64,000 nt of DNA from Paraspadella gotoi (taxonomy: Eukaryota > Chaetognatha), in assembly GCA_051294375.1 (NCBI GenBank), contig CM119265.1:21886278-21950277 (forward strand), read 5' to 3'. Each line of letters opens with the position of its first letter. Within the stretch, counting starts at the first letter, position 1. Below the pieces are notes generated by a model that was given only the letters and a program-made list of their open reading frames with translations, did no database searches and was not told the origin of the DNA. This document shows positions 1-10,733 of this stretch, one piece after another. Both the position numbers and the translations under genes were made by a program.

Positions 1-185
1 AAAATATTTCAAAGAATGTTTCAATTGTATGAAAAGACCACTCCCTTAAGTATTAGATCGGGGAATACTTATTGTACTCCGCACTAGCATCAAAATACAA
101 GGAGCTGAATTTTATGAAATTGGTACAACCAATATAAAAATTTTCCATTCATTTAATAAATAAGCTATCTTGCCCCTGACTTTAG
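1..185 (-). repeat. Interspersed repeat remnants
   Basis: Bases 1-60 match, in reverse orientation, the sequence around 12930-12985 and 16040-16100. Bases about 113-180 match, in the same orientation, the repeat around 14212-14290 and 17255-17325 (shared words attggtacaaccaatat and tatcttgcccctgac). This is one repeat family scattered through the window. No gene is seen from here to the start of the next gene at 1090. Confidence 0.6.
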
Positions 186-1089
186 CCTGATATTAGCCGT
201 TAGCATATTATTTTGAATTTCGCTTCAAGTAAGACCAAAATCTTTATCAGTATTACTTTCTTATTAACCTTCATTCACTTCTATTTTGCCATTGAGACTG
301 CTGCTCTTATTTTTTTTTCTCTTAACCGCATGGAATTCCCATCTTTCCCGCTAGAGACTTTCTCGTCGCGAAGAGGAAAAAAAAGGTTCGACTTATTTTT
401 CCCTCGTTTTTGAATTAACCGAAAAAAGAGACGAGTGCTGCCGACGCGGCTGCCCACTCGGCTTCCGACAATCAGCAGCAACGCGGCGCAGTAAAAACAA
501 GGGATTGTTTTCTAGACTGAAGTCAGAGGCAGCGTCTCTGGACGCATCATCGTCTGAAATCCAGAGAAGACGCTTTGGCAGCGTTACGATCAAGAAACTA
601 TAAATTCAAGAGCGTTTTGTGTTTAACCACTTGAAAAATCCGTAAGAAATTCAAATAATAATCGTCCAAAGTTTTCCAGTCAGCTTATGAAATTATTTTC
701 TGATTTTCTGATTTCCTCAATCATGTGTCATCTCCCGCGAAATTGCCGTAATCTAATACATGTCCAACACAACTGACCAACCTCGAGACGATACGGCCAG
801 TTTGTTTACATTTTTAAATCTTTTTCGTGTGTACCGATAAACGGGCGTCATAAAAGATTAGTCTACTAATCAATTATAAATTTACCATTCTTGGCTTATA
901 AGGTTTGGAAATACTTCATAAAACTGAAGAGGGATAAAGTTTGGAAACTTTTCTCAACTTTCTTCGGATCCAATTCACCTTAAAAGACAGATGTAGATGA
1001 CGACTTAACTTACCAATCGATCTCTCACTAGTAAAACCTCACCATAAACAGCCGCAGCCCGCTACCCCCTTCCTGCCTCTCCAAATAAA

Positions 1090-1354
1090 ATGCCGGGCCG
1101 GACCCCCAGCCGCCCGCCGCCGTCTTCGGCCTCCCTTCCCGAGGGTTCCCTCGTGTGGGCGCGGATGAAGGGGTTTTCGTGGTGGCCGAGCCGGATCGAA
1201 GCCCCGAAGCCCGAGATTCGAGCCCCGGCGGCCGCCAAACAGAAGCCCCACAAGTTCTGCTTTTTCTTCGGAGCCGAGAATTTCGCATGGCTAAGGTATC
1301 GGGAGGGTATTTAGTACTTTAAGATTTAATAATTGTATCTTCTCTCTCTCTCTG

Positions 1355-1413
<59 letters not shown>

Positions 1414-4400
1414 CCCCTCCCCAGGTGGAAGCGGAACGCATCGTCGACTACGCGGGAACCGAGGAAAGATGAAACCGGGAAAGATCAGTTCGAATCTGCA
1501 GCGCGCGATCGACGCCATCGAAGAAGCGCTCGTCGCCAAAGCCGCCGCGGACGCCGCCGCAGCCGCCGCAGCCGCCGAGGAGGACGAAGTCGCCGCGGAG
1601 AACGAGGCGTCGGATCGCGACTCTGAGTCATCGGCGTCGAAACCGCGAATGGACGCCGACTTCGATCTCGGCGACGACGACGACGACGACGACGATAATT
1701 TCACGCTGAGCATCTTGAGCGATAAAGGCGGCGCCGGCGGCGGCGCTGTCAAGACTTTCGGCGCCGTCCGCGTCCGCGCCGTCGACGACGACGAAGACGC
1801 CGACTCCGTCTACTTCGATTGCAGCAAATCTCCTTTGGACGACGACGAGAAGAGACGAAACGGCGACGACGACGACGACGCTCACGGGGACGACGACGCC
1901 GTGGCCGAGGCGACGAGGTGAAGGGGAAGGAAGAAGAAAAGAATATGAAAGAAAATGAAGGAAGAGAAAAGAGGAGAAAGCGATTAGCAAAGCCAAAAGA
2001 ATATTTATTTTCTTGGCGAGGATTAGGAAAATAGGTGGGGTGATGAAGTTTTTATTTTATGATTTTATAATTTTTATTTTGCGACGTTTTTCTTTTCTTT
2101 TATTTTTCAGGTAGTTTTCCAACTCTAGCGCCGAACGTGTTGTTTTAGTTAAGGTTTTTATTCGTTGTTTTCCCTCCTCCGGTCATTTATTTGTTGTCAA
2201 ATTTATTTAATGTTTTTGTTCGCCTAATTAAAATCGCACCTTCCCGCTCCTTCACAGAAAGCGCCGCGCCCTCCGATCCAACGCTCCAACTCTCTCTCCC
2301 TCTCTCGATGCTTCACGCGGAAGCCGAAGGAGAAGAAACGACGACGACGACGACCGACGACGATGACAACGACGAACCTTTGGCGAAGCGATCGAAATCG
2401 GACAACGAGTCTTCGCCGGACAAACCCACGACGACCGACGCTACCGTCCCCCGCTCGGAAACGCCCACGGGGTTCTTCATGATGCAGACGCCCGTCAGAA
2501 CCTTTTCCCGGAAACCTAAAGGAGCGACGACGCCGACGACGCCGGCGGTGGAACGTCCATCCGGCGCCGGTTCGACCGGCCGAACCGATTCTACGCCCGC
2601 CGATTCCTTGGACGGGGCGTCTTCGCCTAAGAAGTTCGCTTCGACCACACCTACTGCCTCCGCCTCCAAAACCCAGCCTTCTCCGACGAAGCCTTCCGAC
2701 CAGCTCGCTTCAACTCCCTCGTCGAAACATCAAGCGTCACCGAAGAAAGACGCGGAGACGCCAAAGTCGAAGGAGAAGACGTCCGCGGCGGCTTCCCTCG
2801 CGTCATCTCCGCCCGCCTCCAAGAACACCCCCGCCTCTGTCGCCGCCTCCTCGCCTCCCAAGTCCTCGTCCAAGCTCCTCGCCAAAGCGGAGAAGATTTC
2901 CGCCGCCAACTCTTCCAAGAAAGATTCCGCAAAGGATTCCTCAAAGGATTCCACAAAGGATTCCACAAAGGATTCCGCAAAGGATTCCGCAAAGGATTCC
3001 GCAAAGGATTCCACAAAGGATTCCACAAAGAATTCCACAAAGGATTTGACAAAGGATTCCACAAAAAATTCCACAAAGGATTCCGTCAAGCCTGGGAGAA
3101 AGAGCTTACGAGAGTCGAGCAAAGAGGACGGGAAAGGCTCTGGCAGAGAGTCGGCCAAAGACGGAAAAGCATCGTCGGCCAAAGACGCTTCCTCGAAGAA
3201 AGACGCTACGCCCAAAACGCCGAAATCCTCTCGTCGATCCTCTCCGCCGAAAGAAGCGACAGCGACGACGCCCAAGAGTTCCTCCAAGCACTCGTCCAAG
3301 TCCTCGTCGAAGCCTTCGTCCTCCGCGACGACATCCTCGAAAACCCCGAGCGCCAAGTCCTCATCCTCTTCCTTGAGCAAACCTTCGACGGCTCCGTCGC
3401 CGCTTCGTTTCGGCTTCCTCGGCCTCGGCATCATGGGGGCCTCCATGGCTTCGAATCTCGTCTCCTCGGGCCACGACGTCATGGTCTGGAACCGGACAGC
3501 GTCCAAGTGTCGCGAGGTCGTCAAGATGGGCGCGGAGCGAGGGGCGTCGCCGGCCGACGTCGTCGCCCGATGCGACATAACCTTTAGCTGCGTCGCCGAC
3601 GCCGCCGCCTTGAGGGACGTCGTCTTCGGATCCAGTGGAGCGTTGCAGGGTGAGAAGTTGGAACGAGAATGTTTACCTCGGCGCGTGTTCTTTATCATTC
3701 CATTTTTTCTACTTTGTGTATAGACTTTCGATTTCTTGTTTTTTGGGAATTAGGAGAAAAACAATTTGATTTGTTTTTACAACGAATTATAATGACAGTT
3801 TTTAGCAGACATGTTTCGACTCTGTACTTTAGAGTCTTCATCAGTGTTTTTTTTTCTACTGTAATTTATTTTTTCTCGACTGCAGGCGTTTCGGACGGGA
3901 AAGGCTTCGTGGAAATGTCGACGATCGATTTGGAGACTTGCGTCGACGTCGCGGAGGCGATTCAAACGAGGGGAGGGAAGTTCTTGGAGGCGCCGGTGAG
4001 TTATATTATTTAGGTTTTGGACTTGGATGAATTCAACACGAATTTGTCTCCAATATATATGTACCTGTTATATTTATATAATATAATACTTTCAATATTT
4101 ATACTAATGCCTGCTCTCGTCCACCATATCCGCGCGTCGTTCTTCAGATCTGCGGTTCCCGCGCCCCTGCCCGCCACGGGCGCCTCACTATCTTGGCCGC
4201 CGGCGACAAGGAGCTCTTCGACGAGTGTCGCTCCTGTTTCTCCAGCCTCTCGTCGAAGACCCTCTACCTCGGCGACGTCGGCAACGCGGGAAAGATGAAG
4301 ACCGTGCTCAATCTTCTCGACGGGGTCGTCATGGCCGGTCTGGCCGAGGCCATGGCCCTCACCGAACAAGTAGGAGACAGCGTCTGCAATTTTATTTGTT

Positions 4401-4969
4401 TACCTATATATTGACTTACTAATGAACTTTCCCTTTAGGTGGGACTTCGGCATCAGGATGTTCTGGAGGTGATGGAAACGACGAACCTCGATTGCGAGCT
4501 CGTTCGCGAAAAGGGGCGCGAGATGCTGGATGGCGTCTTCACGCCCTCCATCGCCCTCAAGCATCAGCAGAAGGCAAGCAATCCATTACATAATTTCAAT
4601 CAATCAATCAATCAATCTAGTAGAACATATAATCAATTAATCGATTGAGTAGTGTAATAGGCGGAAAATACTATGTTTTGAAATAAAAAAATTAAAAACA
4701 ATCACAAAAATTCCATTATTTTTTGACTGCACGTCTCTCAATCAGTCAATGCTTTCATCACAACAGTCGTTTAAAAAAAAAAAGAGTAAATGCTGAAATA
4801 AATCTTCCTTCCTCAGGACCTTAAGTTGGCGGTGAGGTTGGCGGACGAGCACCATCTTCCATTGGTGGCCGGGGCCGCGGCTAACGAGCTTTTCAAACGC
4901 GCGCGAGCCATGGGTTACGACGAGCACGACAACAGCGCCGTCTACAGGGCGGCTCAGTACAATTCTTAG
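1090..4969 (+). CDS. GLYR1: GLYR1/NPAC homologue: PWWP plus dehydrogenase-like chromatin protein
   Basis: Spliced gene; exons read as 1090-1295, 1425-1917, 2258-3649, 3886-3995, 4148-4369, 4439-4573 and 4817-4969 (stop TAG). Exon 1 encodes a PWWP domain (EGSLVWARMKGFSWWPSRIE, then FCFFFGAENFAWL). Exons 2-3 encode an acidic, then Ser/Lys/Pro-rich linker. Late exon 3 has the Rossmann motif FGFLGLGIMGASMASNL, followed by VWNRTASKC and CDITFSCVADAAALRDVV. Exon 4 has VEMSTIDLETC and GGKFLEAP; exons 5-7 have LTILAAGD, GDVGNAGKMKTVLNLLDG and SAVYRAAQYNS. Known family role: nuclear reader of histone-modified nucleosomes that aids transcription through chromatin and stimulates KDM1B; the dehydrogenase fold is generally thought inactive. 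Exons 3-7 join in consistent phase. Exon 1 to 2, the start of exon 2 and exon 2 to 3 do not, which suggests single-base errors. The start ATG directly precedes the PWWP domain. The linker is far longer than in vertebrates. Confidence 0.93.
1338..1411. repeat. (CT)n microsatellite in GLYR1 intron 1
   Basis: Almost pure CT dinucleotides fill most of this 129-base intron, leaving only a short cytosine-rich tract and CCAG before exon 2. The repeat doubles as the polypyrimidine tract. Confidence 0.9.
2920..3090 (+). repeat. In-frame 12-base tandem repeat encoding KDS(T/A/S)
   Basis: About fourteen imperfect copies of a 12-base unit (aaggattccaca and variants) run in the GLYR1 reading frame and encode Lys-Asp-Ser-Thr/Ala/Ser. 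Later units mutate to KNST and KDLT. The tract lies in the linker between the PWWP and dehydrogenase-like domains and is presumably disordered. Confidence 0.9.
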
Positions 4970-5276
4970 ACGAAACAAACTACCACACTGCAGTTTTTTA
5001 CCAGTCCTATAGTGTTTTTAGAGTGTTCGACGAATGAAATTGTTCCTATGAAATTTTATGGAACCTTTTAAATTGTTTTAACGGCACAAGTCTACAAGTT
5101 TTACCATTCTGTCCTTTTATCAAATTTTTATAATCGTTTTCCCTTCATTTTCATGGTCGTGCCATGTACAGACGACTTTCTTGAATTATTTTCTTTCTAC
5201 GAATTGATCAATTTAAAATCATGGCAAGGTTTGTAACTTTTTTATAAGAGGCATTTATATTGTAAATAGTTTCTTC

Positions 5277-5282
5277 AATAAA
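5277..5282 (+). terminator. Polyadenylation signal of GLYR1
   Basis: AATAAA lies about 310 bases after the GLYR1 stop, in AT-rich sequence and before the next repeat. Assigned by position only. Confidence 0.6.
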
Positions 5283-5454
5283 AATTTTAAGTTTCAAATT
5301 GGCTTCTGTAATAAATTAATCGACTAAATTCGGCTACTGAGCTAGAAATTGAAAAGCTAAATTCATAAACGGCTGATTAAGCACCAGTGTATTGTGCAGT
5401 CGTTAAGTCACAAGCTTAAATTTTCTGATTAAAATGAATTTCGGTATGCGAATA

Positions 5455-5705
5455 CTATAGCAACGGAGGGACATGTGTGATGCCTGGGATGGGAAGCATC
5501 TCCCTACAGCTGGCGCTCAGGGCTTTGGACCAGCAATGACCGCCCCATGTCACTGGCGTGTTTATGCCGACACCATCACACTTTAACCAGCGTGACCGTT
5601 AAGGGATTGAACCCCGTACTCACGGTTGGTGAACGAGTACTAAGCTGTCCAAGCTAATGGACGAGCTGAGTTTCACTAAGCTATACGGGAGGCGAATTTA
5701 GGATT
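5455..5705 (-). mobile_element. tRNA-derived SINE
   Basis: On the minus strand this 250-base GC-richer block has an A-box-like word (TAGCTTAGTGAAA, near plus 5682) and a B-box-like word (GGGGTTCAATCCC, near plus 5610) at tRNA-like spacing, followed by a tRNA-unrelated body. The word cttcccatcccaggcat is shared with the repeat at 13330 and 16440, implying a common 3' module. It was probably mobilised by a partner LINE; no coding capacity is seen. Confidence 0.65.
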
Positions 5706-7599
5706 CGCCACAATACTTTCATTACGACTTTCAATTCAATAACTTCTAATACTTTTATAATTTGTGGTTCTTTAAGACTTATAATTTAATTTTCGGTTAA
5801 TCTGTAACTTTGTTTTATTTTCGTTAAAAACGCTTATAAACGGAGACGCATCGTTTTAGTTAAAAACACCCGAAAAATGCGATTACATAATCAAAATCAA
5901 TGCTTATACTTGGTTAATCATAAGACGCCTGTTGTATTCACTTAAAAATAATGTTATAAGAAACTGGAAAATTAATGGATGAAATTGCCGTTAATAAAGT
6001 TAAAAAGTTATTAAGAAAGTTAATGAACCAAATTGCCGTTTCTTCTAAGAGTCATCTTGCTTAGGGCGCAGTCTTTTTCCTCTAGACTTTGCCAAAAATT
6101 ATCCAAATTTGAAAGTTACTTTTTATTCTAGTTTTTTTTACTATGTTTAACTTGTTTTTTCATCTTTATGTTTAAAGTTTAACTATGTTGAACTTCAAGT
6201 ACATATATCCGAGTGGAGAGAATCAACTGGTACTTTGAATTATATGAAATTTTCTTGTTAACTAATTTTAAAAAATATGGAAATTTAATTAAAATAAATT
6301 GCGATTTACCTAAGAAAATTTCCAGCGTATCCATTTTAGTCTTCGATTCGCGAGAATTTTATCCTCTGCATAGTATAACTTTGAAACGCCACAGTTACAA
6401 AAAATATAGATTTATAGTTTTACGCATCCGAATAAAGCGATGTTTTTTTTCTTGAGTTTCAGATTTGACTTCGATGTAGAGAAGAGACATGCCATCCTCA
6501 ATTTATCGATTCGAATTTTTTAAAAAAGGCGAAAATTTTGTCTCGCTTTTCGACGAAACGTGGACCGACAGTTGAAAGTAAAAAAAAAATGAACGAGAGG
6601 CGAAGATACTTGGAAGATATTTGGAACTTCCGGTCACGCGAGATCAAATATTTCATAGACGGGCGTACGAAGATACTTAAGGAAAGAGTTTAAACGTCGC
6701 CACACTTCGATTCGATCGGGGAATCGAAACGAAAAACTGGCAAGAGTTCTGCGTATGGAAACTCCGTCAATATTTGACGAAATATATTTTTCACAGAAAA
6801 CACGTCGAAAGAACTTCTTCTTTAAGAAGGAAACAATAGCTGAAAAAGCGATGAGAAAAAGTCAGTTCCTTCGAGAGTCATCGTTTTCAAACCAGGAATC
6901 AACTGGAAAAAATGAAAACATTCCATGATGATCTTCGTCGTCGTCGACGTCGTCGTCCTTTCTCCCTCTGCATGCGTGGCCTCCGCATTGGGGGCCGGTT
7001 TCTCAAACTGTCTAGCTCTTGGTTCCTGCGACTAGCCTTAACTTGCCTTACCCTGCCTTATCCAAGGCGCGGGAAAGCGGCGCGGAGAGCACGCGAGATT
7101 TTATATAATTGCGGAAGCGTCCATCTGATCAAATTGTCTCCTTTTCGAAGACGAGAAATTTAATTGATGAGTTGAAGGAAATTAAATAGAAAATGAATTA
7201 ATTAAATGATTATGATGTCAATTCACTACTTTTTCCCTCTGAATTTTGTGATGATAATTGATCATGATGAAAACATTATGTAATAAAAATAACAAAAATA
7301 ATTTATTTTTAATCCTACCTATCCTACCTACTTACGCCAAATTGAATTTTACCAATTTTTAAATATTTGAATATATTTAACGAAAATATTCATACTCATA
7401 TACAGTTTAATGAGTTTTTATCAAGTACTTAAATTGTAATAAAACATAAACAGACATTGATTTTGAAAACACAACATTCATTTTATGTTTTTTTCTTCAA
7501 TGACGCGGTCCCCTCACTGTAAAATATAAATATATAGGAAATAAGAAATAGGAATTAAAAAATTAAAATGAAAAATTGGTAAAGATAGTGATTGTGTGT

Positions 7600-7642
<43 letters not shown>

Positions 7643-8261
7643 CGAGAGAAACTATGTTACGTTTCAATTTTAAATAGGGAACGGAACAAAAACTGGCGAC
7701 TGACATAAGTGATAGTATAATAATATATTTATTGTACTAATAATTACTCACCATCTGCTAAACAGTAACAAAGTTAGTTATTGGCGAAGTCTGAACGTCA
7801 ATCAAGACTCATATGACTGACAAATAAAAATCTTTTAAAAGCGGTTTTTCTTCACATTATAACACAAACTAACTATTATCTAAGCGTATTTACCCGAATC
7901 GTGTATTCATCCGATCGCCGCCAATACCGAGAAGACGAACCAACAAAATGGAAGGACAAGACAACAGCAGATCAGGCACTACAAAAAAAAAACGAACAAA
8001 ATTTATTTCACAGCCCTTATTTCACGATAATAATTCTTAACCAATTTAAAAAAATGTAAAACGCGTAAGCGATGAACAATATAACCGGTCATTTTTTGGG
8101 CATTTTTTCCTATTTTTTTACCCCGATCTATTTTTGCTTAATTTTTCTTTATAATTTTTTTTTGGATAAATCCTATTCCTAATCTTCCTTTCTTTATATT
8201 CACTTTTTAAACCCTAATTTATTTATTTTTTTTTAGTTCTTGAAGTTTTTTGGCGAAATCC
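5706..8261. other. Intergenic sequence without a recognisable gene
   Basis: AT-rich sequence with a short GC-richer patch at about 6900-7130 (GTC trinucleotides and an open frame of 83 codons without family features) and a (GA)n tract at 7602-7642. No convincing exon is seen on either strand. Confidence 0.5.
7602..7642. repeat. (GA)n microsatellite
   Basis: About 20 AG units in intergenic DNA. Confidence 0.9.
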
Positions 8262-8297
8262 TCATTTCCCTTTCTTTAAGTAGGCGGCGAGCTCGGC
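8262..8297 (-). CDS. Candidate alternative terminal exon (AELAAYLKKGK-stop)
   Basis: On the minus strand a good acceptor (ttattttcag) is followed by eleven GC-rich codons reading AELAAYLKKGK and a TGA, in a strongly AT-rich surrounding. It begins in phase 0, the phase in which exon 2 of the minus-strand gene at 10388-10148 ends, so it could replace that gene's last exon at 9932-9852. It could also be the last exon of another gene. Too short to identify. Confidence 0.35.
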   Translation of the reverse strand, partial: AELAAYLKKGK

Positions 8298-8920
8298 CTG
8301 AAAATAATTAAATAGAGAATTCCGTTCGAATTTGACTACCCTTTTTAAAAACGTGATTGTAATAAATTCTGGTAGAAAACAGTTTTAAAAATGCACGATT
8401 CCGATATTATTGTGTCTGAAGTGCTTGTCCTATTCTTCTGAAGGCGTTTGATATAGATTTTGATATGAAATAAGCCAAGGGAAAAGGATTACTCCCTTTT
8501 GAAGAATCTCGAAACTAATTTTTTACTGGAGAAATGAACGGGAAAATTTAGAAACTTAACTTTGAAATCGCTATTGCTATATGTTTCTGTTGTATGAAAG
8601 AAAAAGAACATGAAAATGAAGAAAAGGAAGAACTTTAAGAAAAATGAAAATAAAAATGAAAATGAAAATGAAGAAAAGGAAAAACTTAGCCAACGGATTT
8701 ACAATTTTTAAGCGGCAGTCAGAATGAGCGAAAATAAAAAAAACAAACATGTTGAAAAAGAATGGGGAAATTTTCATACTTTTGTTAAGTTTTCTCCACG
8801 ATAAGAGGTCCAATTAAAACGATACTTAGGATTTATACTATATTGACGTCATTCCACATCTTCGTATATAAGAATATAAAAGAACTACCATTGGCTTCTT
8901 CTTTTATAGTCATCACCAGT

Positions 8921-8960
8921 CCCTTCGTAGGCGTGGGTTCGAATCCCACCGCTGCCACCA
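8921..8960 (+). pseudogene. 5'-truncated tRNA-Ser-like retropseudogene with CCA
   Basis: T stem GTGGG (8933-8937), loop TTCGAAT and CCCAC (8945-8949) are followed by acceptor strand CGCTGCC, discriminator A and CCA (8958-8960). The stretch before the T arm could be a remnant of a long class II variable arm. No matching GGCAGCG acceptor strand or D arm is found upstream, so the 5' half is missing. Eukaryotic tRNA genes do not normally encode CCA, which points to copying from a mature tRNA. Confidence 0.65.
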
Positions 8961-9407
8961 CATTTAAGTAAGTAGGCAGAGATTTCAACATGAAACCAAA
9001 AGTGGATTTTATTCTCAGAAGGTCACAAGCAAAGACGGTGTCAGAATTTGAGACAGATGGATTCAATACAAAATGGTCCAGTATTTATACTCTACAATCG
9101 GATCATCGACACTGGCTCGTTTTCCCGATGGCATGAAGCCCGTCTTCTCATTGGTTGATTCCCGACGATCATTCATCCAATCGGAGAGTCCTTGGTAGAT
9201 TTCATCCGAGTCGCTGATCCGATTCCATTCTTGGTTCTGATTCCCTCTGCGATGTTCTACTCAATGGTAATTTTTTGCTTTTAATTATTAGCCGATCTGC
9301 TTATTTCTCTTTGTCGGTCCGTCGGTCCGCCCCCCCAATCTTGTCGGTAAGTCACTTAAAGCATGTCAGAACATCAAATTTTGATAAATTATGCCCCAAA
9401 AAATTAT

Positions 9408-9457
9408 TGTCCGTCCGTCCGTCCGTCCGTCCGTCATCTCCGTCCGTCCGTCCGTCC
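9408..9457. repeat. (GTCC)n tetranucleotide repeat
   Basis: About eleven GTCC units with one interruption (atctcc). A related word occurs upstream near 9315-9325. Confidence 0.9.
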
Positions 9458-9851
9458 CACCTTAGCATTGAACGCCAATTACTCATTATTGTATTGGGCG
9501 ATTGACTTGAAATTTTGTATGTGGGTAGAGATAAGTGTAGTGAATCAGCTTGAAATCTAGTTTCGATGGAATCGTCGGAGTGGAAATGAGTTTAAATAAA
9601 AAAAAACAATCACCTGTTACAGTATTGATTATGCTTCTTTCTTTTTATATTAATGTAACTGCAGTATGTAATAATTAATCAAATAATTAATCAGTTAATT
9701 TTTATAAATTAGTCAATTAATTAATCATTAATTAATTAATTTCGAATAATTATTCAATCAATCTATTTATTTTTCTATTAATTAATTATTCAATCAATTT
9801 ATTTATTTATAAATTAATTAATTCAATCAATCAATCAAGTAAGTCAATCAA

Positions 9852-10733
9852 TTAATCGTTATCGGCATTATTGTCGTCGCCAATCGCCATAATCGTCGTT
9901 GTTGCTTTTGTCGTGGTCAGTGACGAAAAGACCTAAAAACAAACAGGTCGGATCAAAATAATTAATGAATTATTTGCATTGTTTTCTCAAACTTGTTTAA
10001 AGTTTTGTTTTTTTTTAAATCCTAGATTTATTTTTACGGTAACCTTTTTGCCCTAACTTTTTAAACTTTTTGGGCAAAAATTGAAATAATTATTGACTTT
10101 AGCTCGTTTGAATACTAGATAGCAGACCTTAATCGTTTTGTATTTACCAAGGCGATGGCGTTGATGATTGGATCCCTTTCCTGATTGTATTCAGCTTCTG
10201 GTGGTGGTGGTGGTGGTGGTGGTGGTGCCCCGCTGACGTTCTTTCCTTTGAAGCTTCTCTTTCTTCTCCCCCTCACCACCTTCCTCTTAGTCTTCTTCAC
10301 CACCCTATTGTTGGTGTTCGAGTTGATGTCGTTCATGGCGATCGCCACCTCCCTTTTCTTGCTGCTGTTGTCGTTCCTATTCTCCGAACTTCAAAAAATC
10401 AAAGATAAAACTTTAAGATAAGGTAAGGTTAATTTTCGTAACTTAAGTTAAGTGGCAATGTTTTAAAAAAAACACAGAACAATTAAAATTTTTCATTTCT
10501 AACTTTTTTTTCTGTAACGTTTACCTTACCTCACTGTATCTCCGTTTTCCTTACCTTCTTCTCTTGCCGTCGTTGTCCATGTTTCTCGTCAGAGGAACGG
10601 TTTCCTCTGCACCTTCGTCATCGTCGTCCCTATCGTCGTCGTCGTCGTTGAAGGTGCTGTTGTTGTTGTAGTTGATGTTCGGGTCGGCGACTTCGGCGTC
10701 GTACCACTCGACCACCTCGGGAGCGGTCGACAT
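9852..10733 (-). CDS. Small acidic/basic low-complexity protein of unknown function, three exons
   Basis: Minus-strand exons 10733-10555, 10388-10148 and 9932-9852 join in phase across GT-AG introns (donors gtaagg and gtaaat; acceptors tttttgaag and tttttag), giving about 166 residues. The N-terminus reads MSTAPEVVEWYDAEVADPN, then an Asn-rich and Asp-rich stretch. The middle is strongly basic (KKTKRKVVRGRRKRSFKGK), followed by a run of nine prolines and EAEYNQERDPIINAIAL. The last exon ends ATTTIMAIGDDNNADND before TAA. The basic cluster could act in nuclear import or nucleic-acid binding; that is inference. No family is recognised. An alternative last exon may lie at 8297-8262. Confidence 0.55.

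Noticed and set aside
1333-1626. Leu/Ser and Arg-rich plus frame over the (CT)n tract
   Set aside because: It translates the microsatellite and an out-of-frame part of GLYR1 exon 2.
2920-3090. CRISPR-like array
   Set aside because: The regular 12-base units have no spacers and are in-frame codon repeats in a eukaryotic gene; no other array was seen.
2730-3698. 322-codon minus-strand open frame (FVESFVESF repeats)
   Set aside because: Antisense shadow of GLYR1 exon 3; the plus-strand frame has the dehydrogenase motifs and splice sites.
6912-7163. 83-codon open frame with Arg run from GTC repeats
   Set aside because: No family features, no splice signals, and composition explained by trinucleotide repeats.
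8833-9066. Minus-strand open frame containing AAVGFEPTP
   Set aside because: The VGFEPTP word is the classic false translation of a tRNA T arm; it overlaps the tRNA-Ser fragment.
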